From a virus, in the IMG/VR virus record IMGVR_UViG_3300017739_000022, positions 1-48,046 of that record: DNA of 48,046 bases; one strand, 5' to 3'. Below the pieces are notes generated by a model. The model did not search any database. It saw nothing but the letters and a program-made list of their open reading frames with translations, and was not told the origin of the DNA. The translations under genes and the position numbers were made by a program. Below, one piece after another: positions 40,125 through 48,046 of this stretch; position 1 is the first letter of the stretch, and every line of letters begins with the position of its first letter.

Positions 40125-41789
40125 TTATGGCCTAGTTGGAGTAGATAATGTACCATTGAACTTCGCCTTTTCGTATGATTCAAATGATATAAAAGCAACT
40201 CCTGTATTACCACCCAACTGAGTTGATATGAGGTTTATCTCGGTAGATTGATATCCAGATGCTCCACCACCTCCGGATCCATCACTCGTTCCGGCAGATC
40301 CACCATGAGCCCCACCTCCACCACCACCTTGATTTCCAGTTGCTCCACCACCATTATTTCTAAATCCTTGCCCGTCTTTAAATCCACGTTGAAGAGTTGC
40401 AGTGCTTTGGTTTATCGTACCACCTCCATCGTAGAATTTAATATTTCCAAGATTTTCACAGGGTGATTTATCTTGTGGCACTATATGCCAATATTTACCA
40501 AGAGTACATCTACCAAGTCTTCCCCCATTTGGATTGCCGCCATCCCATGTATTGTATAAGTCCCTACCTGCTTGTGTTTGACCATCTCTAGGCAATCCAT
40601 CAATATCAAATTTGGGACCACCAATACCAGCATTTCTTCCATCACCTTCCTTTCCGGCAACATTTATTCCACCACCATCACCGCCTGCACCATTTGTACC
40701 AGCACCACCACCGCCACCACAAACAGCAATGGCTTGTGCTTTATGGTAGATCACAATTAAACCTCCACCACCATTTTTACCACCTTTTGGTCCTCCGGGG
40801 TATATACCCTCATTTACTCCCATCTTAATTATATACTCATCATCCTTTTTAATTGTCATATCAAAAACAGAAAGTCCACCTTCTCCACCAAGATTTCCAT
40901 TAACAGTTCTTCCAGCAGAAGCAGCCATAGTAACCTTTACCTTAATATCCTGCTCACGAGAATATACACAAAGAGTTCTAAGAGAATTGCTTGGATGTGC
41001 TGTAATTGTCAACGCACCGTCAGCATCTAAATCTCTAGATCCACTATTAAAAGCTGAAGTACTAAATTGCTCATAATTTAATATTGGTTTAGAATCACGG
41101 ACAATAAAATCTGCCTCAGAACTGTTCAAAGACGAAGGTATAGATACTGGATGAGAAACTCTACAAAATAATTTTTTGGGCGAACCAGTAGTAATCTCAT
41201 CACTAGATATTGTCAACTGATTTGTCTTTGATCCAGAAATATTAGAAGTATCATCAAGATCAGTCCCATCTAAAACCCATTGGTAAGATACTCTATCTTC
41301 ACTATTATTGGACAAATTTATACCAACAGTAAATACAGCATCATTAAACTGAGAAACCTCTTGACTTTGTGGTTGTTGACTAATAGTCAACAAAGGGGGA
41401 ACAGAAACTGTTACAGTATTAGAATCAAGTGGCTCATTAGATGCATTTCCAGTATCATCAGATGATACATACCCCACTCTCAGAAAATATTGTTTCTCAT
41501 CATCTGGACTTTGTAAATTATTAATTGTTAATGTAGATGAAGTGGTTCCAGAAAATTTGGAGCTATCAACCAGCTCCCCAGAACCCACTTGATACCATTG
41601 ATAATTAATGCTTCCACTGTTTAATGGAATATTATTTGAGCCCTCAAAAGAAACTGTAGCTATTCCAGTTAAACTTACATCTTGACCAATGCTAGTAGCA
41701 TTGATATCAACTGGCTGTTGTGTAAAAGAAAGAAATGGACCGTTTAAATCTAGATTTGTTGAAATTCTTGGGAATAAACCTTGACTCAT
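40125..41789 (-). CDS. Ig-domain glycine-rich adhesin-like protein (554 aa)
   Basis: Residues ~20-130 and ~130-230 are two Ig-like domains with the SINYQWYQVGSG and VSYQWVLDG strand and a Cys/Leu-[RK]-V closing strand (QYFLRVGY, LFCRVSHP). Residues ~260-330 are a beta segment ending in a YIIKMGVNEG strand. Residues ~310-540 are glycine-rich with several GGGGG runs (NGGGGLIVIYHKAQAIAVCGGGGGAG) and TGVAFISFESYEKA near the end. The last ten residues are proline/threonine-rich. Like the 643-aa and 515-aa proteins, it ends in a glycine-rich adhesin domain, but here no oxygenase is adjacent. Its ATG overlaps the stop of the 1,926-aa gene (ATGA), with GGAGG 11 bases before the start, so it is translationally coupled. 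Confidence 0.75.
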   Translation of the reverse strand: MSQGLFPRISTNLDLNGPFLSFTQQPVDINATSIGQDVSLTGIATVSFEGSNNIPLNSGSINYQWYQVGSGELVDSSKFSGTTSSTLTINNLQSPDDEKQYFLRVGYVSSDDTGNASNEPLDSNTVTVSVPPLLTISQQPQSQEVSQFNDAVFTVGINLSNNSEDRVSYQWVLDGTDLDDTSNISGSKTNQLTISSDEITTGSPKKLFCRVSHPVSIPSSLNSSEADFIVRDSKPILNYEQFSTSAFNSGSRDLDADGALTITAHPSNSLRTLCVYSREQDIKVKVTMAASAGRTVNGNLGGEGGLSVFDMTIKKDDEYIIKMGVNEGIYPGGPKGGKNGGGGLIVIYHKAQAIAVCGGGGGAGTNGAGGDGGGINVAGKEGDGRNAGIGGPKFDIDGLPRDGQTQAGRDLYNTWDGGNPNGGRLGRCTLGKYWHIVPQDKSPCENLGNIKFYDGGGTINQSTATLQRGFKDGQGFRNNGGGATGNQGGGGGGAHGGSAGTSDGSGGGGASGYQSTEINLISTQLGGNTGVAFISFESYEKAKFNGTLSTPTRP

Positions 41790-44700
41790 GAGAAGTTTTG
41801 ACCTCCAATGACACCGTAAATACCATCATTCTTAAGATCACTTCCATCAAATATTTTAAACGAATATATATCAGTTGCTCCAGAAACTGTAGGAACAACT
41901 CCACCCGGCCAATATACAGGAATTGTTTCACCACCATAACTAAACGAATCAATATCAATAGTATGACTTCCAGTATTTTTAATCCTAATAGTAAATGTTG
42001 TAGAATCTGCCGGGACATTCTGCAGTTCAATTGTATTAATATTTGAAGTTGGTGTAAATGTAAATGTATTTGATGCAGACAAATCAAACAGAGCAATATT
42101 TGAATTGGCACTAGGAGAAGATACTTGCTCAGAATATGATTTAAATCTTACCTCACCACCAATATCAACTTTCACTTGAGGAACAGTCATTCCAATTCCA
42201 ATAAGTCCACTATTAGTTACAACAATATCACTTCCGATTTGAAGAGATTGGGTTGTTCCTTGAACACCAATCCCAAGAGAACCAACAGAAATTACACCAG
42301 AAAGAGATTGTATATCAAAATCACTACAAGTAAATTTGCCAGAAATATCAATATCATTAGTAGTGATATCTCCAATAAACTCAGATTTGCCATTTACATA
42401 CAAGTCTGTACTTGCAGATCCGACTGCACCAATCTCAACAGTATATCTAGGAGTAGTGTTGCCCAGACCAACGTTGTTGAGATTTGTATTGTAAATGCCG
42501 CCAGCAATATTTGTCCACCCAGTAGCTGGAATATTCAGATTAGTAAGATTGCGGCCATCACCCGAGAACAATCCGCCTGTTATAGTCCCAGCTACATCTA
42601 TATTCCCACCAAAATTTGAGTTATCCTTAACATTAAGATTATATCCATTAGCAGTTGTGCCGATACCGACACCATCAGAGTCTACACATAAAAGACTGTC
42701 ACCACTACCAACTGCCAAAAGGCAATCATTCGTAACATTGGTTGATATTTTAACTTTATCAAACACATATGAATTCTCTGCCAAAGACGTGCTTATAGGG
42801 CCAAATCTCCTCCACTCATTTTCAGAGAAGATCCATCCTGCATAGCTACCATTGATTGGATTTGCATTGAATACAATATCACCAGGATTACTAGATAAAG
42901 TTGGATTTGATACCCCAACAGTGATCTTTCTGGAAATAGTAGCATCCCCTTGAATGAAGAAAGAATTTGCCTCAATACCTTTCTCAGAGTTTGATGTAAT
43001 TTTATTATTAACAATCAGTGGTCCATTGAACTGAGATGCTACCTTCCCATCTACTCCACCATCAACACGAATTGATCTTGCGAAAGAACCTTCCACGGGG
43101 CTAATAACATTAAGTTGAGGTAAATTTGATATATCCTCACCAACAACTGTTGGTATTGGAGTATCAAAAATTTCTTCTCGACCAGTAATAGTGCTTAACT
43201 TTTTATTACCAGAGTATGAGATGCCCTTATCATTCATTCCAGTATAGAAGTTGATACCACCACTTCTCTTGGTAGACTGTGCTAATAATTCTTCATCAGA
43301 AGTGATTGCACGATCTTGACGATCTGGAAGTGCAGTAGAATAATTTCCAGGCCCAAAACCGACATATTCAAATGTATGGCCAGAAGCACGGATAATTGAA
43401 TGCCTACGGAATTCTACTGGATGTATTTTTATCCTTCTTACAGTAGAATTTGCATTATGAGTAGATCTTCTAGTCCCCAAAACTCCACGGAAAACCTGAA
43501 CAGTATTATTGGTTGGATCAAATGAAACTGTGTGACTAATACGAACGATCTCTTGATTAATAATAAGATAATCACCAATATTCAGATCCAGGGAATTTAA
43601 ATCACTAATCCTAACACTAGTTGCAAGTGTATCCGATATTGTAGCAAATAGTTTGGAAGTTACATTATCATACAAGTTGACCATCCTTCCGGCGAAATTC
43701 TCAGAATCTTGATTTAGAACTCCAGCATTCGATGAGTTGCCCATATAATGAGCATACATATCACCAGTTGCAATAGGAGAAGCATTAGAAGGGCCAATTT
43801 CAACTACAATAGAATATGTAGGAACTCCCAAATCATCCAGAATCTCAGTAACAACAAAATCACCATTATATACACTTTCATTAGCACCAGAAATTCTAAT
43901 CTTCTGGCCAACACCAAATCCGTGACTATCATCTAAAGAAAGTGTTGCTAAGCCACTGATATTATCATAAGATACGGAAGAAACAGACACTGATTCTCCT
44001 GTTAGGTAGAAGTGAGCCTCACTAACCTCTCCAGCAATTCCAACTGTTGAGAAATTATTTACATCAGTAGTAGAAACAACAGAAATACTCTTTTCGCTAC
44101 CAACTGGAACACTTTCAATACGATATAAGGTATTATAATCAACATATTGTTTAGAAGATACTCCCATAATTCGTATGGTATCTCCACTGTTGTCATAAAT
44201 CGTATCTACAGTAAGAACACAATTTGTAGTACTAGATAGCCCCTGAAGGGTAAGAGTATTTCCTACTCCATAGGCACTACCACCATCCATTACTTTAATA
44301 GAAACAATCTCTCCACCAGAAACATCAACCTTCACAGTTGCATAATCACCAGTGATTGGCGATGAAGAATTTATCAGTTTAATATTATAGTATGTCCCAT
44401 CGGTATAGCCTGATCCTGGATCAGTAATTGACAATCTAGTGATACGATTTAATCCATGATCAATACTAGTCGTAATAGTATGAGAGGTAGAAGATGTTGA
44501 AACAATATCTTCTAAACCAATACCGCAGCAGCTATCACGGAGAATTTTATTTGTAGTCTCTCTTGTAATACTATTCTCTGGATTATCAACAACAACTTCA
44601 CCGATCAAACTAGATGATGCAAAGCTATTTGCTTCATCCGGATCTGATGATGGATTATCCCTATTTGTTTGAGGAAATAAATTCTTAACGGGCTGAGAGA

Positions 44701-47566
44701 ATTTGTCGTGAGAAAACTGAGCTACTGTAGGCGAATTTGATGAATTGACAAAAGTTAAATAATAAACACCATCTTGCTGATCTGCAATATACTTTTGTTC
44801 CTCATTAATTCTGTAGATATAATATACTCCATCATAATACTTTCTGGTATAGTAGGGTAAAGAATCATCTCTAGTATTTGTATCTGCACCAAATACTGCT
44901 CCAGGATCTTCCATCAAGAAAGAAAACTTCTTAGAAGTTACAACACTAGAAATTTTATACGAACCATTAAATTCATCTCCACAGTTATTCAGCTCTACAG
45001 TAGATCCAACAGATAATCTATGAGGAAGCTCTGTGGTGACGGTTGCGGTTCCAGAATTCCACTCAACATTTGAAATAAAAGTAGCGTTTCTCTGTTCATT
45101 CTCATTTGACAAGGAGCCAGATCCAAAATATTTTTGAATCTCAGTTGTTGTCATTGGTTGACTAGATTCTTGTAAAATAAATCCATCAATAGGAGCTCTC
45201 GATACTTTAGTAGAGGATGCAGGAATTACATATCTAACTCTGTAAACTGTATCAAAAACACTTCTACTATCCTTTCTTCTCTTTAAAAATGTTCTTGAGG
45301 TTGAAGCCACATTTAAGGACTGAATTTCGGTATATATGTTGTTATCAGAAACATTAATGTACCACTGACCCTCTGCTATATCATATTGAATAGGATGACC
45401 AATATCTCCAGAATTCTTATCAGAAACTTTACTCTTAACAGTTAGAAGGTCTCCTTTACCATTAATAGAGATACTAGTTCCAAATAAAGCATCATTTAAA
45501 GTCTTCGCCAATCTTATATTAGTAGGAGTATCTACAATTACATAATATACAGTATTAGGTCTCAATCCATCAGGGATCTGTCCAGAACTTCCATAAACTC
45601 TAACAGTTTCGCCCGTTACAAAAGTATGTGAAGAATCTAATGTTATTGCATTATCAATTCCACCATCACTAAATTCACCAATCTTATTAATACCAAGATT
45701 TGTCCTTACAACATCAAATGATTTTTCAGAACTTACCGCAGTTCCCGGCATTACAATACGTGAAGTATACTCTGTAGAAATACCTCCAGATGAAATTATC
45801 AAATTCAATTCATCATTTTCTCTAGCACCAACTCTAAAACCATCTATTACGTTTTCAGGAGGAACAGCCGCATTAGTCTCCCCATAAAGATATAAACGAG
45901 TAGGATCTGCAACAGAAACAGTCTTAGATATATCTATTGAAGAAAATTCTATTGAACTTTCTGAAAGTGGAATTTCTTTTGGTGGAACAATATGAGTAAT
46001 GTAACCAACATCATCTTGTGGGAAAGATTTTTCTCGGAATCCATCAGATGAAAGTGCAATGGCACCAAAATTAGAGTTTGAGTTAGTGAGAGAAATATCT
46101 CCACCACTCTCAGTTAAAAAGTGCTCTGAGAAGCCAATGGCAAAAATTGATACTGCCTGTACAATTGAATTATTTGATGCTTTGATGTGATAATTTCTAT
46201 ACTCTGGACGATAGCGTGCCCGTGAGTTGTTGCTCAAATTTTGTACAGTTTCAGAATCATCATATGTTCCTGTAGGAGGTGTATTTTGATTAAAAATTAC
46301 AAATGCATTGTCATCTTTTTGTAGACCAATTCCTGTGAATTGGGCAACTACCATTGATTTAAATCCTGTTGATTTACTTCCATCACAATGCATTCCACAC
46401 ATACCATAAACAGATCTCAATGAAATATTAAAGATATATGGAGATGATGAGGTTACAGTATCTGATTGAAGCGACACAGTGGCCCCTATTGATAATGGAG
46501 CAGGATTTAAAGGAGTGTCCTGAACTTGATATTTTATTTCTACAGGGCTAACTTTCTCACTAACAACAAATTGGCCATTATACTCTTCTTCAGATACATT
46601 TTCGACTCTAAATGGAGTGTCAACATCTAATCCAGGAATAGGATTTTCTGTGATTAAGGTAATTACATTAGTTGAATTGACACCATCACCTGCTTGAATG
46701 CTAGAAATACTCTCAATTTGCCCAGTTGACCCAACAATACGATATTCATCGACTTTAGGTTGAATATCAATAGGATCTGGGTAATCGGGTTCAATTTTTC
46801 TTCCAGAAGATTGACCATAAACCAATCCAACCTTTTCATAATACATGTCAAGATCAGTTCTTCCTGCATCAAAATTACTTATGAAGGAATCATTGATTTT
46901 TACATTATTCACACCATCTGCATACTCAAAGCAAGTTAGCTTATGGTGCGAAAAATTTGGTACAAATTTATTTGAAGTATAATCCTTATATACAAACCCA
47001 TTTGGATCGCCATCAAAGAAGGAAAACTGCCATGTGTAACAAGATCCTGTTAATCTAAAAATAGCAGATCTTTCAATAGCATCAAGTTCTGGATTTGGGA
47101 CATATTTTGGTCTAATAATAGTTTTTCTTAAATCAAGCCCAACAATTGATGTTCCCCTAGGAAGTATAACTCCACCATGAACGCTGTTTAACTTATAAAG
47201 TTCATTATTTGGGTTTGAAAGATCAAAATTGCTATTTAACTCATATTGAGGCAAATCATTGGTAGATACACCTCCTCTAGTTTTGTACTGATTATTTCCA
47301 ACTGGTATCAAACCGGGTCTATTGTCCACAATGTGGTCACCGGGATAAACCAATATAGTTGTTTTTCCAAACCTATCGTTATCAAGTCCACGTTGATAGG
47401 AAAATCTGGCAGATTCAATTAATGCTCTTTGAATCGTCTTAAATGGACGTGTTAAGGAATTTCCTTGATTCTCTATACTATCTGTAGAATCCAAACTTCC
47501 AGGATCGACATACAAAATAGTGCCACGAGTTGATTTCAAGAAATTATCTAATCTAGAAAGACCCAT
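41786..47566 (-). CDS. Large virion structural protein with beta-helix-like N-terminus (1,926 aa)
   Basis: The N-terminus (MGLSRLDNFLKSTRGTILYVDPGS, then IENQGNSLTRPFKTIQRALIESARF and DRFGKTTILVYPGDHIVDNRPGL) matches the start of a pectate-lyase-like right-handed beta-helix found in a conserved T4-like marine phage structural protein. The middle has about four copies of a ~40-residue module, H-G-[FIL]-x-[VS]-G-x-x-V-x-[IL]-x(5-9)-[YF]-N-G, where the Asn-Gly is followed by a valine strand (e.g. SVYNGDFVVTEI and EFNGSYKISSV). LIINQEIVRISHTV, then VFRGVLGTRRSTHN, is another recognisable segment near residue 1380. The last ~110 residues (SNIALFDLSASNTFTFTP to YGVIGGQNFS) form a fibre-tip-like domain. 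It is probably a baseplate or fibre-root protein. The late promoter lies 31-38 bases before the ATG. Confidence 0.82.
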   Translation of the reverse strand: MGLSRLDNFLKSTRGTILYVDPGSLDSTDSIENQGNSLTRPFKTIQRALIESARFSYQRGLDNDRFGKTTILVYPGDHIVDNRPGLIPVGNNQYKTRGGVSTNDLPQYELNSNFDLSNPNNELYKLNSVHGGVILPRGTSIVGLDLRKTIIRPKYVPNPELDAIERSAIFRLTGSCYTWQFSFFDGDPNGFVYKDYTSNKFVPNFSHHKLTCFEYADGVNNVKINDSFISNFDAGRTDLDMYYEKVGLVYGQSSGRKIEPDYPDPIDIQPKVDEYRIVGSTGQIESISSIQAGDGVNSTNVITLITENPIPGLDVDTPFRVENVSEEEYNGQFVVSEKVSPVEIKYQVQDTPLNPAPLSIGATVSLQSDTVTSSSPYIFNISLRSVYGMCGMHCDGSKSTGFKSMVVAQFTGIGLQKDDNAFVIFNQNTPPTGTYDDSETVQNLSNNSRARYRPEYRNYHIKASNNSIVQAVSIFAIGFSEHFLTESGGDISLTNSNSNFGAIALSSDGFREKSFPQDDVGYITHIVPPKEIPLSESSIEFSSIDISKTVSVADPTRLYLYGETNAAVPPENVIDGFRVGARENDELNLIISSGGISTEYTSRIVMPGTAVSSEKSFDVVRTNLGINKIGEFSDGGIDNAITLDSSHTFVTGETVRVYGSSGQIPDGLRPNTVYYVIVDTPTNIRLAKTLNDALFGTSISINGKGDLLTVKSKVSDKNSGDIGHPIQYDIAEGQWYINVSDNNIYTEIQSLNVASTSRTFLKRRKDSRSVFDTVYRVRYVIPASSTKVSRAPIDGFILQESSQPMTTTEIQKYFGSGSLSNENEQRNATFISNVEWNSGTATVTTELPHRLSVGSTVELNNCGDEFNGSYKISSVVTSKKFSFLMEDPGAVFGADTNTRDDSLPYYTRKYYDGVYYIYRINEEQKYIADQQDGVYYLTFVNSSNSPTVAQFSHDKFSQPVKNLFPQTNRDNPSSDPDEANSFASSSLIGEVVVDNPENSITRETTNKILRDSCCGIGLEDIVSTSSTSHTITTSIDHGLNRITRLSITDPGSGYTDGTYYNIKLINSSSPITGDYATVKVDVSGGEIVSIKVMDGGSAYGVGNTLTLQGLSSTTNCVLTVDTIYDNSGDTIRIMGVSSKQYVDYNTLYRIESVPVGSEKSISVVSTTDVNNFSTVGIAGEVSEAHFYLTGESVSVSSVSYDNISGLATLSLDDSHGFGVGQKIRISGANESVYNGDFVVTEILDDLGVPTYSIVVEIGPSNASPIATGDMYAHYMGNSSNAGVLNQDSENFAGRMVNLYDNVTSKLFATISDTLATSVRISDLNSLDLNIGDYLIINQEIVRISHTVSFDPTNNTVQVFRGVLGTRRSTHNANSTVRRIKIHPVEFRRHSIIRASGHTFEYVGFGPGNYSTALPDRQDRAITSDEELLAQSTKRSGGINFYTGMNDKGISYSGNKKLSTITGREEIFDTPIPTVVGEDISNLPQLNVISPVEGSFARSIRVDGGVDGKVASQFNGPLIVNNKITSNSEKGIEANSFFIQGDATISRKITVGVSNPTLSSNPGDIVFNANPINGSYAGWIFSENEWRRFGPISTSLAENSYVFDKVKISTNVTNDCLLAVGSGDSLLCVDSDGVGIGTTANGYNLNVKDNSNFGGNIDVAGTITGGLFSGDGRNLTNLNIPATGWTNIAGGIYNTNLNNVGLGNTTPRYTVEIGAVGSASTDLYVNGKSEFIGDITTNDIDISGKFTCSDFDIQSLSGVISVGSLGIGVQGTTQSLQIGSDIVVTNSGLIGIGMTVPQVKVDIGGEVRFKSYSEQVSSPSANSNIALFDLSASNTFTFTPTSNINTIELQNVPADSTTFTIRIKNTGSHTIDIDSFSYGGETIPVYWPGGVVPTVSGATDIYSFKIFDGSDLKNDGIYGVIGGQNFS

Positions 47567-47596
47567 TTTATTTCTACTTATAGTTCCATTATAAGT

Positions 47597-47604
47597 TATT
47601 TAGT
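47597..47604 (-). promoter_or_regulatory. Candidate late promoter for the 1,926-aa gene
   Basis: The minus strand reads ACTAAATA, with the TAAATA core, between tRNA-Thr and the ATG at 47566. It lies 31-38 bases upstream of the start. Confidence 0.5.
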
Positions 47605-47614
47605 CTTCTTTTAA

Positions 47615-47687
47615 AGCCCCCGACTGGACTTGAACCAGCGACATCGGCTTTACAAAAGCCGCGCTCTACCAGCTGAGCTACAGGGGC
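47615..47687 (-). tRNA. tRNA-Thr(UGU)
   Basis: A full cloverleaf folds on the minus strand. The acceptor GCCCCTG pairs with CGGGGGC (one wobble). The D arm has GCTCAGCTGGTAGAGC. The anticodon stem CGGCT/AGCCG closes a 7-base loop TTTGTAA with anticodon TGT at 47652-47654. The T arm is GCTGG-TTCAAGT-CCAGT. The discriminator is T and CCA is not encoded. It decodes ACA. The fibre proteins are unusually rich in threonine, which may explain why the phage carries it. Confidence 0.93.
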
Positions 47688-47695
47688 ATATTTTA

Positions 47696-47724
47696 ATTAT
47701 AAGGCAAATTTAAGAATTTGTCAA
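47696..47724 (-). promoter_or_regulatory. Perfect sigma70-type promoter for tRNA-Thr
   Basis: The minus strand reads TTGACA (47719-47724), a 17-base spacer, then TATAAT (47696-47701). All twelve hexamer bases match the consensus. The expected start point is 1-3 bases before the mature tRNA 5' end, so the primary transcript would have almost no leader. The -35 box overlaps the stop codon of the 89-aa gene. Confidence 0.9.
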
Positions 47725-47990
47725 TCACTTGGCAAAAGTTCTGGATTCTCAATTTCAACCTCAAATAGCATTGGGTGACATTCTTCCATTATTAGGTATG
47801 CAGACGCCATTCCAATATCTTCTGGTTCCCACCTTTTTTCAGAATTTGCAATCTCAATCACTTCAGGATGTTGTTTTGCAATTTCTGGGAGTTCATCAAA
47901 AGTAAAGGGAACCCCATTTATAAAATAAACAAGGATTAATGTAGATTCCCTGTTATACCAAGCATAGTTGGTTTCTATGACATATTTCAT
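47721..47990 (-). CDS. Small protein of unknown function (89 aa)
   Basis: The chosen start is the ATG at 47990 (MKYVIETNYAWYNRESTLILVYFINGVPFTF); a TTG at 48011 in the same frame is too close to the late promoter to be transcribed reliably. The product is a single small alpha/beta domain with DELPEIAKQHPEVIEIANSEKRWEPEDIGMASAYLIMEE. No known family is recognised. It lies between a tRNA 3' end and tRNA-Thr, the kind of position where T4-like phages carry small accessory genes. Confidence 0.6.
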   Translation of the reverse strand: MKYVIETNYAWYNRESTLILVYFINGVPFTFDELPEIAKQHPEVIEIANSEKRWEPEDIGMASAYLIMEECHPMLFEVEIENPELLPSD

Positions 47991-48014
47991 TATAGGGCAA
48001 TCGTCCCACAAATA

Positions 48015-48022
48015 TATTTATG
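48015..48022 (-). promoter_or_regulatory. T4-like late promoter for the 89-aa gene
   Basis: The minus strand reads CATAAATA, 25-32 bases before the ATG at 47990, directly after a tRNA 3' end. Confidence 0.55.
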
Positions 48023-48026
48023 TCAG

Positions 48027-48046
48027 TGCGAGTAGGGAGACTTGAA
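48027..48046 (-). tRNA. Likely 3' end of a tRNA gene cut by the window edge
   Basis: The minus strand reads TTCAAGT-CTCCC-TACTCGC-A. This fits positions 54-73 of a tRNA: T loop, T-stem 3' strand, acceptor 3' strand and an A discriminator. The 5' acceptor would be GCGAGTA, which is common in tRNA-Leu, but the anticodon lies outside the window. CCA is not encoded. Confidence 0.6.

Noticed and set aside
48011-48013. TTG start for the small protein at the right edge
   Set aside because: It lies within two to four bases of the late-promoter element, so transcription would not normally include it. The ATG at 47990 fits better.

Overview
The window looks like the adhesin and tail-fibre half of the late region of a large marine T4-like myovirus. 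A cyanophage is the best guess, and a related marine host phage is possible. The evidence is an AT-rich genome with every gene on the minus strand, very long threonine/glycine-rich fibre proteins in modular families I recognise from T4-like cyanophages, a T4-type late-promoter core (TAAATA) in front of most transcription units, a phage tRNA-Thr, and embedded 2-oxoglutarate/Fe(II) oxygenases. No head, neck, replication or lysis gene is present, so host and genus cannot be fixed from this window.

Layout in the direction of transcription (right to left). At the right edge are the 3' end of a tRNA, a small protein of unknown function, and tRNA-Thr(UGU) behind a perfect sigma70-type promoter. Next come a 1,926-aa structural protein with a parallel beta-helix-like start, an Ig/glycine-rich protein, and a 604-aa fibre protein. 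A modification-rich stretch follows: a prolyl-4-hydroxylase-like oxygenase directly upstream of a collagen-like protein, two small accessory proteins, two sulfotransferases and an aspartyl/asparaginyl-hydroxylase-like gene. Then come a 413-aa fibre protein and a 515-aa glycine-rich protein, two overlapping 2OG oxygenases behind a second near-perfect sigma70 promoter, and an Ig/Calx-beta-like/glycine-rich protein. A conserved baseplate/fibre cassette follows (120, 133, 903 with PKD domains, 644, 61, 42 and 539 aa). The window ends with three very long fibres: a 3,720-aa protein with a C-terminal S74 intramolecular chaperone, a 769-aa protein, and a protein of more than 1,900 aa with beta-propeller-like repeats and a cupredoxin-like copper-site motif, which runs off the left edge.

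How it may work together (inference). The late genes build a variable set of adhesins. Interleaved with them are six enzymes of classes that hydroxylate or sulfate proteins and other molecules. Three of the four glycine-rich adhesin genes adjoin a 2OG oxygenase gene, and one of these pairs is a P4H-like enzyme three bases upstream of a protein with about twenty Gly-x-Pro-Gly sites. The most interesting hypothesis from this window is that the phage post-translationally hydroxylates, and perhaps sulfates, its own adhesins.
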